Source: Gilichinskyi gelida
GTDB lineage: Bacteria > Acidobacteriota > Thermoanaerobaculia > Gp7-AA8
Direction: 5' to 3'
DNA length: 64,000 nucleotides
Assembly: GCA_038040385.1 (NCBI GenBank)
Contig: JBBPII010000002.1
Span: forward strand, 124,001 to 188,000
The position numbers and the translations under genes are program-made. Positions within the stretch are counted from its first letter, which is position 1, and every line of letters starts with the position of its first letter. Shown here in pieces: positions 17,995 through 28,323 of this stretch. Under the pieces are notes generated by a model. The model had not been told where the DNA came from. It ran no database searches and saw only the letters and a program-made list of their open reading frames with translations.

Positions 17995-19566
17995 ATGCAA
18001 ACGGTAGACGAGCGAGGCAGCATCGTCCTCGGTGGCATCGCCGCCATCAGCGTCGCCGTGCAACTTTTCTGCATCAATCAATACGGCTACTTCCGCGACG
18101 AACTCTACTACCTTGCCTGCAGCGAGCATCTCGACTGGGGCTACGTCGACCAGCCGCCGCTGATCGCCGTCGTCGCCTGGACCGCCCGTCATCTGTTTGG
18201 CGACTCGCTGCTGGCCATCCGCATCCTCCCCGTACTCGCCGGCGCCGCGCTGATCGTGCTCACGGGACTCCTCGCCCGCCGCCTCGGCGGATCGGTGGGC
18301 GCGCAGGCTGTCGCCGCGATCTGCGCGCTGGTCGCGCCGGTCTACCTCGCCGGCGCGCATCTGCTGACGATGAACGTCTTCGAGCCGCTGTTCTGGATGG
18401 CGTGCGTGTACGTGGCGATCGGGGAGTTGCGGGGTAGCGAGGTCTCGGGGTCTCGGCCGGGTGGGACTGCGAGACCTCGCGACCGCGAGACCTCGCAACT
18501 CCGCCGCTGGCTGCTCTTCGGAGCCATCGCGGGACTCAGCCTTCAGAACAAGCACAGCACCCTCTTCTTCGGTCTGGCGTTCGTCGTCGGCCTCCTACTC
18601 ACCGAACATCGCCGGGTATTCCTGCGGCCATGGATCTGGCTCGGCGGCGCGATGGCCTTTCTGATCTTCCTGCCGAATCTGATCTGGGAAGTGCGGCACG
18701 ACTTCGCCACGATCGAGCTGCTGCGCAACATCGCGCGCAGCACGAAGAACGCGCCGGTCACGCTGACGTCGTTCCTCGCCGGGCAGATCACGCTCATGAA
18801 CCCGCTCACGCTCCCCATCTGGATGGCCGGCCTGGTCTGGCTGCTGCGCAACCGGACTTACCGCGCGCTCGGCATCTGCTATCTCGCCCTCTTCGCCGAG
18901 TTCGTAATCCTGAAGGGAAAGATCTACTACCTCGCCCCCATCTACCCGATGCTCTTCGCCGCCGGCGCCGTCTTCTGGAGTGCGGCCGCGAAGCCGCCGC
19001 TATGGGTCAAACGCGCTTATGTCGTGCTGATTATCGTCGCCGGCGCGATCCTCGCCCCCATCGTCATCCCCATCCTCCCCGTCCAGACCTTCATCAAGTA
19101 CCAGCGCGCCCTCCATCTCGAGCCGCCCGCCCTGGAATCGCACCGACTCGGTCCCCTTCCGCAGCTCTACGCCGACATGTTCGGCTGGCCGGAGATGGCC
19201 GCCGAGGTCGCGCGCGCGTACAACGCGATCCCACCTGACGAGCGCTCGCAGTGCGGCATCTTCGGCCAGAACTACGGGCAGGCCGGGGCGATCGACTTCT
19301 TCGGCCACCGCTACGGCCTGCCGAAGGCGATCAGCGGCCATCAGAACTACTTCCTCTGGGGCCCGCGCGGCTACACCGGCGACTGCCTCATCGTGATGGA
19401 CGACGATCGCGAGACGCTGGAGGCGATCTTCGAGGACGTGCGCCAAGTCGGCATGGTCCACCACCCGCTGGCCATGCCGTACGAGAACGACAAGCCGCTG
19501 CACCTCTGCCGCCGGCCGAAGGTGCCGCTCGCCGAGCTGTGGCCGAAGATCAAGAAGTGGATTTGA
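17995..19566 (+). CDS. Glycosyltransferase family 39 membrane protein
   Basis: A 523-residue ArnT/PMT-like enzyme with about ten membrane helices. The N-terminal periplasmic loop carries 'YFRDELYYLACSEHLDWGYVD' with the acidic pair typical of the family. Such enzymes move a sugar from a polyprenyl-phosphate donor to a lipid or protein at the outer face of the inner membrane. Residues 144-169, between two predicted helices, are encoded by a family D palindromic element read in frame. A periplasmic C-terminal domain follows the last helix. Confidence 0.86.
   Translation: MQTVDERGSIVLGGIAAISVAVQLFCINQYGYFRDELYYLACSEHLDWGYVDQPPLIAVVAWTARHLFGDSLLAIRILPVLAGAALIVLTGLLARRLGGSVGAQAVAAICALVAPVYLAGAHLLTMNVFEPLFWMACVYVAIGELRGSEVSGSRPGGTARPRDRETSQLRRWLLFGAIAGLSLQNKHSTLFFGLAFVVGLLLTEHRRVFLRPWIWLGGAMAFLIFLPNLIWEVRHDFATIELLRNIARSTKNAPVTLTSFLAGQITLMNPLTLPIWMAGLVWLLRNRTYRALGICYLALFAEFVILKGKIYYLAPIYPMLFAAGAVFWSAAAKPPLWVKRAYVVLIIVAGAILAPIVIPILPVQTFIKYQRALHLEPPALESHRLGPLPQLYADMFGWPEMAAEVARAYNAIPPDERSQCGIFGQNYGQAGAIDFFGHRYGLPKAISGHQNYFLWGPRGYTGDCLIVMDDDRETLEAIFEDVRQVGMVHHPLAMPYENDKPLHLCRRPKVPLAELWPKIKKWI
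18424..18501 (+). repeat. Palindromic element, family D, in frame inside the GT39 gene
   Basis: A 78-bp element, exactly 26 codons, with perfect GAGTTGCG/CGCAACTC ends. It adds a charged, Gly/Arg-rich loop between membrane helices without breaking the frame. Confidence 0.88.
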
Positions 19567-19567
19567 T

Positions 19568-19668
19568 GGAGTGCGGGCGTCCCGCCCGCAACCGTCGGGC
19601 GTCTCGCCCGGCGGCGAGTTGTGATCGGCCGGGACGGCCGATCAGCGCGGGCGGGACGCCCGCACTCC
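19568..19668. repeat. Compound palindromic element, family H
   Basis: A 101-bp element whose outer arms are GGAGTGCGGGCGTCCCGCCC and its complement. Two further hairpins are nested inside (GGGCGTCTCGCCC; GATCGGCCG-GGA-CGGCCGATC). It fills the gap between GT39 and the helicase. Confidence 0.85.
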
Positions 19669-19684
19669 GATGTAGGCTTCTTGT

Positions 19685-21805
19685 GTGCCCGAGAAGGTCC
19701 GCCGCTACACCCTCAAGCAGCCCGTCAAGCCCGCCAAGGTCTACCGCGTCAAGTACGAGGACGAGCTCAATGCCGAGCAGCTCGAGGTGGTCATGGCCGG
19801 CGACGGGCCGCTGCTGGTCATCGCCGGCGCGGGGAGCGGCAAGACGCGCGCGCTCACCTACCGCGTCTCGCGCCTGATCGAGGACGGCGTCGATCCCAAC
19901 GACATCCTCCTCGTCACCTTCACCAACAAGGCCTCGCGGGAGATGCTCAGCCGCGTCGAGCAGCTCGTCACCGTCGACACCCGCCGCATCTGGGGCGGCA
20001 CGTTCCATTCCATCGGCAACCGCCTGCTCCGCCGCCACGCGGAGGCCATCGGCTATCGCTCCAGCTTCACCATCCTCGACTCCGAGGATGCCAAAGAGAT
20101 GATGGAGAGCGCCATTTCCTCCCTTGGAATCAAGACTTTGGAGAAGCGCTTTCCGAAAGGCGACGTCCTCCTCGACATCTACTCCTTCCTGATCAACACC
20201 CGCACACCGCTCGAGCTGCATCTGGAGCAGAACTATCCCCACTTCGCCCTCTATCGCGACGAGATGGTCAACGTCTTCCGCCGCTACAAGGAGCGGAAGC
20301 GCGAAGCGAACGCGATGGACTTCGACGACCTGCTGGTCAACTGGAAGCTGCTGCTCGATGACCACCCCGAGGTGTCGGAGGCGCTGAAGCGGCGCTTCCG
20401 CAGCATCCTGGTCGACGAGTATCAGGACACCAACAAACTGCAGGCGGACATCGTCGACGCCATGGCCTCCGAGAAACACAACGTGATGGTTGTTGGCGAC
20501 GACGCGCAGTCCATCTACTCGTTCCGCGGCGCGTCGTTCGAGAACATCCTCACCTTTCCGCTCCGATTCCCCGAGGCGAAGATCTACAAGCTGGAGACCA
20601 ATTACCGCTCCACCCCCCAGATCCTCGCCCTGGCCAACGCCTCGATGAGCCACAACCGCTTCCAGTTCCGCAAGGAGCTGCACGCGGTGCGCGGCGCCGG
20701 CCCCGACCCGGCGGTGGTGGGCGTCGACGACGTCTTCGAGCAAGCCGCGTTCGTCGCCCAGCGCATCCTCGAGCTGCGCGACGAGGGCGAGTCGCTCGCC
20801 GACATCGCCGTGCTCTACCGCTCGCACTACCAGTCGCTGGAGCTGCAGATGGAGCTCTCGCGCCGGCTGATTCCGTACGAGATTCGTTCCGGCGTCCGCT
20901 TCTTCGAGCAGGCCCACATCAAGGACGTCATCGCCTACCTGAAGATCGTCACCAACCCGCGCGACGAGCTGTCGTGGAAGCGCGTGCTCAAGCTGTATCC
21001 GAAAGTCGGGGAGAAAACCGCGGCCGAGGTGTGGGGGCGGATCAGCGCCTCGCCCGATCCGCTGCAGGCGTTCCTCTTCAGCGCCCCTCTCCCGCAAGCG
21101 GGAGAGGGTGGCCCTGAGCGAGCGAAGCGAGTCGAAGGGCCGGGTGAGGGCCGTCTGAATTTGCTGAAATCCCTCCTGGAAATGCTGGCCGGCGAAGGGA
21201 TGAAGCACAACCCGTCCGAGGCCATCCGCCTGATCGTCGAAAAAGGCTACGCCGACTACGCGCGCGCGAAGTTCGCGAATGCCCAGGCGCGCCTCGACGA
21301 TCTCGAGCAGCTCTCGCAATACGCGCTGCGCTACGACGACGTGAACGCCTTCCTCGACGAGGTGGCGCTGGCCAATCCGATCGCCGGCGAGGACGTCGCG
21401 GTGGTCGGCCCCGAGGACGAGAAGATCGTTCTCTCGTCGGTCCATCAGGCGAAGGGGCTGGAGTGGCGGATCGTCTTCGTCATCTGGCTGGCCGACGGAC
21501 GCTTCCCCTCGCAGCGCGCGCTGCGCGTGCCGGGGGGGATCGTGCGCATCCCCGAGGGCAACGTGGCCGAGGAGTTCGCGCTGATGGTGCAAGACGAGCG
21601 CGAGCGCGAGATCGTCATCCCCGGCGAGGAGGAAGAGCGCCGGCTCTTCTACGTGGCCGTCACCCGAGCGAAGCAGGAGCTCTACCTCGTCTTCCCGGTG
21701 ATGGCCCGCGACCGCGGCGGCATGGACATCCTCATGGAGCCGTCGCGCTTTGTGCGCGAGCTGCCCGGCGAGACCTACGAAAAATGGGTGATTGGCACGG
21801 AATGA
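19685..21805 (+). CDS. UvrD/PcrA-type ATP-dependent DNA helicase
   Basis: A 706-residue superfamily 1A helicase. It has motif I 'AGAGSGKTR', motif Ia 'TFTNKASREM', motif II 'DEYQDTN', motif III 'GDDAQSIYSFRGA', motif IV 'ETNYRST', motif V 'VHQAKGLEW' and motif VI 'VAVTRAKQE'. It probably acts in excision repair or rescue of blocked replication; whether it is UvrD, PcrA or Rep cannot be fixed. Residues 467-489 come from an in-frame family C element within the 2B region. The GTG start has TAGGCT ending 6 nt upstream and no Shine-Dalgarno sequence. Confidence 0.93.
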   Translation: MPEKVRRYTLKQPVKPAKVYRVKYEDELNAEQLEVVMAGDGPLLVIAGAGSGKTRALTYRVSRLIEDGVDPNDILLVTFTNKASREMLSRVEQLVTVDTRRIWGGTFHSIGNRLLRRHAEAIGYRSSFTILDSEDAKEMMESAISSLGIKTLEKRFPKGDVLLDIYSFLINTRTPLELHLEQNYPHFALYRDEMVNVFRRYKERKREANAMDFDDLLVNWKLLLDDHPEVSEALKRRFRSILVDEYQDTNKLQADIVDAMASEKHNVMVVGDDAQSIYSFRGASFENILTFPLRFPEAKIYKLETNYRSTPQILALANASMSHNRFQFRKELHAVRGAGPDPAVVGVDDVFEQAAFVAQRILELRDEGESLADIAVLYRSHYQSLELQMELSRRLIPYEIRSGVRFFEQAHIKDVIAYLKIVTNPRDELSWKRVLKLYPKVGEKTAAEVWGRISASPDPLQAFLFSAPLPQAGEGGPERAKRVEGPGEGRLNLLKSLLEMLAGEGMKHNPSEAIRLIVEKGYADYARAKFANAQARLDDLEQLSQYALRYDDVNAFLDEVALANPIAGEDVAVVGPEDEKIVLSSVHQAKGLEWRIVFVIWLADGRFPSQRALRVPGGIVRIPEGNVAEEFALMVQDEREREIVIPGEEEERRLFYVAVTRAKQELYLVFPVMARDRGGMDILMEPSRFVRELPGETYEKWVIGTE
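21085..21151 (+). repeat. Palindromic element, family C, in frame inside the helicase gene
   Basis: CCCTCTCCCGCAAGCGGGAG, then a GAGCGAGCGAAGCGAGTCG insertion and GGGCCGGGTGAGGGC. It is translated as 'PLPQAGEGGPERAKRVEGPG' in a surface region of the helicase. Confidence 0.88.
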
Positions 21806-21832
21806 ATTTTGCTGTATATACATCTAGACGTC

Positions 21833-22390
21833 ATGCCTACTCTCGCCCAGCCGCAATTCGCGGCCCCGACGCCCGAGCCGCTGTCGTTTCTCGCGCGCGC
21901 CGCGCTGGGGAGCGTCCCGCCGCCGCAAATCCGTAGCCTCTCCGTGCAGCTCGCCAACACCATCGCGCTGCTGGCGGAGCACCTCGCCGTGCGCGGCGAG
22001 TCATCGCTGCAGCATTACTACGCCGAAGCGCTGACGCTGAAGTGCTTCGGGCCGAGGAGCAACGACGTCGCCGAATACGAACTGCTGTTGCGTGGATTCG
22101 TGCAGTTCGACCGCCGCCGTCCCCTCCTCCCGCGGCTCATCGAGCCGGGATCGCTCGCTGTCGACGAGGCGCACGCCGTCCACTTCGTGCAGGCCCTCGG
22201 CGACCAGGCCAGTTTTCAGCCGATTTACGAGGCCGCGCGCCAGCTCGATCGCTATGGCCCGATCGCGCGGCCCGTCAAGAAGATGGAGCGCATCATTCTT
22301 TTCGCGCGGGAGATCGCCGGCCAGAGTCTCCTCGCGGCGCGGTCGGCGCCGGAGGAGCTTTACGGACGGATTTGCGAGAGCAGCGGGTGA
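21833..22390 (+). CDS. Hypothetical protein
   Basis: A 185-residue soluble, mostly helical protein without signal peptide or recognised motif. Features are a Pro-rich N-terminus, 'LLAEHLAVRGESSLQHYYAE' and a basic helix near 'PVKKMERIILFAREIAG'. The ATG at 21833 is preferred to an upstream TTG. TATATA lies 12 nt before it. It starts 27 bases after the helicase, so it may share that transcript. I cannot assign a function. Confidence 0.65.
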   Translation: MPTLAQPQFAAPTPEPLSFLARAALGSVPPPQIRSLSVQLANTIALLAEHLAVRGESSLQHYYAEALTLKCFGPRSNDVAEYELLLRGFVQFDRRRPLLPRLIEPGSLAVDEAHAVHFVQALGDQASFQPIYEAARQLDRYGPIARPVKKMERIILFAREIAGQSLLAARSAPEELYGRICESSG

Positions 22391-22421
22391 TGTCCGGGCG
22401 GGTTGAGAACCCGCCCCACAT
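22390..22421. repeat. Palindromic element, family B-like
   Basis: GGGCGGGTT-GAG-AACCCGCCC within ATGT/ACAT ends, between the hypothetical gene and pepE. It has the same outer ends as family B but a different core. Confidence 0.75.
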
Positions 22422-22436
22422 GCTAGAGTCGCCGCC

Positions 22437-23114
22437 GTGCGACTGCTGCTGAATTCATCGTCGAACGTCCATGGCTACGGCTACCTCGATCACGCCGAGC
22501 CGGAGCTCCGCCGCTTCCTCCGCGACGCCCGCCGCGTGGCCTTCGTGCCCTTCGCCGCGCACGACCACGCCGCGTACATCGCCAAGGTGCGGGCGCGGCT
22601 GGCGGCCATGGAGCTGGAAGTGATCGGATTCGAGGAGCTCGACCGCGCCGACGCGATCTTCGTCGGCGGCGGCAACACCTTCCGGCTGCTGAAGAAGCTC
22701 TACGAGCGCAATCTCTTCAACGCCGTCCGCGACCGCGTGCGCGCCGGACTGCCGTACGTCGGGTCGAGCGCGGGGAGTGTCGTCGCCTGCCCCACCATCC
22801 GCACCACCAACGACATGCCGATCGTGGAGTGCCCGACGCTCGACTCGTTCGGCTTCATCGGCTTTCAGCTCAACTGCCACTACCTCGATCCCGATGCCGG
22901 CTCCACGCACAAAGGGGAGACGCGCGAGGAGCGCCTTCGCGAGTTCCACGAGGAGAACTTCACGCCGGTCCTCGGGCTGCGCGAAGGCTGCATGCTGGTG
23001 GTGGAGGACGGCGCGACGAAGCTGGTCGGCCTCAAGCCGGCTCGGATTTTCCGCCGCGGCGTGGAGCCGTTCGAGGTCGAGCCGGGGACGGTGGTCGACA
23101 CGCACTTGCGATGA
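22437..23114 (+). CDS. pepE: Dipeptidase E (peptidase S51)
   Basis: A 225-residue cytoplasmic serine peptidase that cleaves Asp-Xaa dipeptides. The nucleophile is Ser111 in 'VGSSAGS'; 'TNDMPIV' and 'NCHYLDP' supply the remaining active-site region. 'FVGGGNTFRLL' is also characteristic of the family. Length matches E. coli PepE. The GTG start has TAGAGT ending 7 nt upstream and no ribosome site. Confidence 0.92.
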   Translation: MRLLLNSSSNVHGYGYLDHAEPELRRFLRDARRVAFVPFAAHDHAAYIAKVRARLAAMELEVIGFEELDRADAIFVGGGNTFRLLKKLYERNLFNAVRDRVRAGLPYVGSSAGSVVACPTIRTTNDMPIVECPTLDSFGFIGFQLNCHYLDPDAGSTHKGETREERLREFHEENFTPVLGLREGCMLVVEDGATKLVGLKPARIFRRGVEPFEVEPGTVVDTHLR

Positions 23115-23117
23115 AAT

Positions 23118-23182
23118 CTGTTGTCAGTTATCGGTTGTCGGTTGTCCAATGCCGGACAACTAACAACTGACAACCGACAACC
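23118..23182. repeat. Palindromic element, family E (GTTGTCGG type)
   Basis: Alternating GTTGTCAGTT/GTTGTCGG units on the left and their complements on the right. The right end GACAACC directly touches the ATG of the next gene. A second copy at 42408-42464 touches an ATG in the same way. Confidence 0.85.
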
Positions 23183-24097
23183 ATGATCGTCCGCCTTCTC
23201 TCGCGCCGCGACGTGGCGTCGCTGCTGACCATCGACGACTGCATCGGCGCCGTGGAGCGCGCCTTCGGCATGCTGGGACGCGGCGAGGTGCGGCCGCCCG
23301 CCGTCGCCGCGGTGCACGTGCCGGGTGGGGCGTTCCACATCAAGGCCGCGGCAGCGGGCGAGCGGTTCGCGGCGAAAATCAACGGCAACTTCTTCGAGGC
23401 CGTGCCGCGCATCAAGGGCGTGATCGTGCTCGCCGACGCCACGGACGGCCGTCCGCTGGCTCTGATGGACTCCATCGAGATCACCATCCTCCGCACCGGC
23501 GCCGCCTCCGCCGTCGCCGCGAAGTACCTCGCGCGGCGCGACGCGCGCACCGCGCTGATCTGCGGTTGCGGAACGCAGGGGCGAATCCAGTTGGAGGCAA
23601 TCCGGCGGGTGTTGCCCATCGAAACGGTCTATGCGCTGGATGCGGATCGTCGCCGCGCGGAGGCATTTGACGGCGCTACGGTGGTCGACGACTTCGTCCC
23701 CGCCGACGTCATCGTCACCTGCACGCCGTCGAAGTCGGCGATCCTCCACCGCGTCGAGGCGGGGACGTTCGTCGCCGCGGTCGGCGCCGACAGCCACGAG
23801 AAGCAGGAACTGGCGCCGGAGCTGATGGCCTCGAGCAAGGTGGTCACCGACGTCACCGACCAGTGCGCGGCGTTCGGCGACCTCCACCACGCCATCGCCG
23901 CCGGCGCCATGACCCGCGAAGCCGTTCACGCCGAGCTCGGCGAGATCGTCGCCGGCCGCAAGCCGGGGCGGGAGAACGATCGGGAGACCATCATTTTCGA
24001 CTCCACCGGGATGGCGCTGCAGGACGTCGCCGCGGCGACCATCGTCTACGAGCGGGCGCTCGCCGGTGACGTTGGCACCGACTTCGAGTTAGCCTGA
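23183..24097 (+). CDS. Ornithine cyclodeaminase / mu-crystallin family protein
   Basis: A 304-residue NAD(P)-dependent protein of the OCD/CRYM fold. Residues for the substrate domain are seen in 'GGAFHIKAAAAG' and 'FAAKINGNF'. The Rossmann fold starts at 'TALICGCGTQG', and 'AVGADSHEKQEL' matches the family. Members include ornithine cyclodeaminase, alanine dehydrogenase, ketimine and pyrroline-2-carboxylate reductases; which one this is cannot be told. It stands three bases ahead of clpS and may be cotranscribed with it. No Shine-Dalgarno sequence; its 5' flank is a palindromic element. Confidence 0.88.
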   Translation: MIVRLLSRRDVASLLTIDDCIGAVERAFGMLGRGEVRPPAVAAVHVPGGAFHIKAAAAGERFAAKINGNFFEAVPRIKGVIVLADATDGRPLALMDSIEITILRTGAASAVAAKYLARRDARTALICGCGTQGRIQLEAIRRVLPIETVYALDADRRRAEAFDGATVVDDFVPADVIVTCTPSKSAILHRVEAGTFVAAVGADSHEKQELAPELMASSKVVTDVTDQCAAFGDLHHAIAAGAMTREAVHAELGEIVAGRKPGRENDRETIIFDSTGMALQDVAAATIVYERALAGDVGTDFELA

Positions 24098-24100
24098 GAC

Positions 24101-24411
24101 ATGCCGCCGCCCGAGTCGAAGTACGACGAAGCGCCAGTCGCGGAAGCGAAGGAGAAGGTTGAAGAGCCTCCCCTCTTCAAAGTCCTCCTGCACAACGACG
24201 ACTACACCACCATGGACTTCGTGGTCCACGTGCTGCAGGCGATCTTCAACATGCCGGAGGACCTGGCGTTTCAGGTCATGCTGAACGTGCACGTGAAAGG
24301 GATCGGCATCGCCGGCGTTTACACCTTGGAGATCGCAGAGATGAAGGTGGCCAAGACGACCGCGTTGGCGCAGGAACACGAGTTTCCGCTGTTGTGTACG
24401 ATGGAAAAGGC

Positions 24412-24415
<4 letters not shown>
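24101..24415 (+). CDS. clpS: ATP-dependent Clp protease adaptor ClpS
   Basis: A 104-residue adaptor that hands N-degron substrates to ClpAP. The disordered acidic N-terminus is followed by the core 'LLHNDDYTTMDFVVHVLQ', which lines the N-end residue pocket, and 'LNVHVKGIGIAGVYTLEIAE'. It overlaps the clpA start by four bases (ATGA). Together with clpA and aat it forms a complete N-degron recognition set apart from clpP. Confidence 0.95.
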
Positions 24416-26642
<2,227 letters not shown>

Positions 26643-26643
<1 letters not shown>

Positions 26644-26703
26644 GGTTACGAGGTCTCGCGGTCTCGGGGTCTCGCGGTCCCGCACCCCGAGACCTCGCAA
26701 CCT
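26643..26703. repeat. Palindromic element, family D
   Basis: GAGGTT-CGAGGTCTCG and the mirrored CGAGACCTCG-AACCTC enclose further GGTCTCG units. It occupies the whole gap between clpA and aat and could be a processing or stability hairpin in a shared transcript. Confidence 0.85.
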
Positions 26704-26705
26704 CG

Positions 26706-27347
26706 ATGACCCGCTTTCCCGATCCCCGCTACGCCCGCGGCGACGTGGTTGCCGTCGGAGACGACCTGAGCGTCGACACCCTCCGCGACGCCTATCGCCA
26801 CGGCATCTTCCCCTGGCCGCACGAGCGGCTGCCGCTGCCGTGGTTCTCGCCGCGGCGGCGCACGGTGCTCTTCTTCGACCAGCTGCACGTCGGTAGGACG
26901 CTACGTCGAACGATCGACAAGGCAACCTACGAATTCACGATCGATCGCGCGTTTCCCGACGTCATCGCCGCGTGCGCGCAGGCGCCGCGCGGCGGCGAGA
27001 CCGGCACATGGATTCTGCCGGAGATCATCGCCGCCTACACCCGCCTCCACCGCGCCGGCGACGCGCACAGCGTGGAGGTGTGGCGCGGCGCGGAGCTGGT
27101 GGGAGGCCTCTACGGCGTCGACTCCGGCGGCGTCTTCACCGGCGAGTCGATGTTCCACCGCGTCCCGAACGCTTCGAAGCTCGCGCTGGTCTTCCTCGTC
27201 GAGCACCTCCGCGCTCGCGGCGCGAGATGGCTCGACTGCCAGGTGACTACCGCGCACATCCGCGCCCTCGGCGCGCGCGAAGTGGCCCGCGCGCGGTTCC
27301 TCGACATGCTCGCCGCGGCGCAGGCGGAGCGGCTCACACTCTTCTGA
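26706..27347 (+). CDS. aat: Leucyl/phenylalanyl-tRNA--protein transferase
   Basis: A 213-residue GNAT-fold enzyme that adds Leu or Phe from aminoacyl-tRNA to N-terminal Arg or Lys, making primary N-degrons for ClpS. The family motifs 'GIFPWPHE', 'PLPWFSPRRR', 'GGLYGV', 'GESMFHRVPNASK' and 'WLDCQV' are all present. It lies immediately after clpSA. The upstream frame is open through the palindromic element, but the ATG at 26706 gives the normal N-terminus. Its last 14 bases overlap the convergent lepB. Confidence 0.95.
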   Translation: MTRFPDPRYARGDVVAVGDDLSVDTLRDAYRHGIFPWPHERLPLPWFSPRRRTVLFFDQLHVGRTLRRTIDKATYEFTIDRAFPDVIAACAQAPRGGETGTWILPEIIAAYTRLHRAGDAHSVEVWRGAELVGGLYGVDSGGVFTGESMFHRVPNASKLALVFLVEHLRARGARWLDCQVTTAHIRALGAREVARARFLDMLAAAQAERLTLF

Positions 27348-27864
27348 ATCCGCGCCGCCAACTGCCGGCCAGGATCACCACACCGCGAACGTTCTGCCGC
27401 GGAACGACACCCCAGTAGCGCGAGTCCGACGAGCGGTCGCGGTTGTCGCCGAGGACGAAGTAGCTGTCCGGCGGGACGGTATACGGCCCGAACTGATCGC
27501 GCGACCGGTAGGGCTCAGGAAGGTCGGGGTTGCGCGGGAAAGTCTGCGGATCGTCATGTTGTACGTACGGCTCTTCCGCCTTCTTCCCATTGATGAAGAG
27601 CTGTTTGTCACGAATCTCGACCGTCTCTCCGGGAAGACCGACCAGACGCTTGAGGAAGGGCGTGGACGGCTGGAGTGGGTAGTCAAAAACGATGATGTCG
27701 CCGCGTTGCGGACCCTTTGACAGCCGGGACATGACGCGTTCGCCATGCTGGATCGTCGGCTCCATTCCGCCTGACGGGATGCGATAGATGCGAAACGCCA
27801 CCGGAAACCCGATCAGCACCACGAGCGACGCGGCCACGGCAACAACGCCGATGAGCTTTCTCAC
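27334..27864 (-). CDS. lepB: Signal peptidase I with Gly at the nucleophile position
   Basis: A 176-residue type I signal peptidase with one N-terminal membrane anchor and a periplasmic catalytic domain. Box B reads 'RIPSGGMEPT': the residue before Met, the catalytic Ser in E. coli LepB, is Gly33, while Ser31 two residues earlier is kept. The general base is present as Lys72 in 'FLKRLVGLPGE', and 'GDNRDRSSDSRYWG' is normal. Either Ser31 takes over or the enzyme is inactive. The GTG start overlaps the upstream thioesterase stop. The lack of a second anchor and short length resemble Gram-positive-type enzymes. Confidence 0.88.
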   Translation of the reverse strand: MRKLIGVVAVAASLVVLIGFPVAFRIYRIPSGGMEPTIQHGERVMSRLSKGPQRGDIIVFDYPLQPSTPFLKRLVGLPGETVEIRDKQLFINGKKAEEPYVQHDDPQTFPRNPDLPEPYRSRDQFGPYTVPPDSYFVLGDNRDRSSDSRYWGVVPRQNVRGVVILAGSWRRGFRRV

Positions 27865-28277
27865 GCCGGCATCCACGGCCCGAACGCCTTCATCACTTCC
27901 TGGTCCGCCATCACCGGCCGCCGGCTCTCCATCCCGACCCACACGTGCGACGACGAGCCGGTGGCGTGCAGCCGCTCCCCCGCCGCGTCGTACAGCTCGT
28001 ACGCGAACTTCATCATCCGGCTGGCCGCCTCGGCCACCGAAGTGCGGATGACGACTTCGTCGTCGTAGCGGTACGGCGCGCGGTAGCGGCAGACCACTTC
28101 CGTGACCACCAGAATCAGCCCGCGCTCCTCGATCTGCTTGTAGGGGAAACCGGCGGCGCGGCAGAGGTCCGTCCGCCCGATCTCGAACCAGACGATGTAG
28201 TTCGCGTGGTGCGCGATGGCCATCTGATCGGTCTCGGCGTAGCGCACGCGCGTGCGGGACTCGACGAACGGCGGCAC
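27861..28277 (-). CDS. Acyl-CoA thioesterase, hot-dog fold (4HBT/YbgC-like)
   Basis: A 138-residue thioesterase. 'VRYAETDQMAIAHHANYIVWFEIGRTD' carries the active-site Asp and the His-containing loop of 4-hydroxybenzoyl-CoA thioesterase relatives, and 'YRAPYRYDDEVVIRTSV' is typical. It hydrolyses short or aromatic acyl-CoA esters. The GTG at 28277 is chosen: TATTGT ends 8 nt upstream and the protein has standard length. It is coupled to lepB by a four-base overlap. Confidence 0.86.
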   Translation of the reverse strand: MPPFVESRTRVRYAETDQMAIAHHANYIVWFEIGRTDLCRAAGFPYKQIEERGLILVVTEVVCRYRAPYRYDDEVVIRTSVAEAASRMMKFAYELYDAAGERLHATGSSSHVWVGMESRRPVMADQEVMKAFGPWMPA

Positions 28278-28323
28278 AGCGGCGCACAATAGCACGGCAG
28301 AAAACTTGCTCAACCTCAAGCGC

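Noticed and set aside
19550..21823. 757-codon minus-strand frame opposite the helicase
   Set aside because: Antisense shadow; all seven helicase motifs are on the plus strand.
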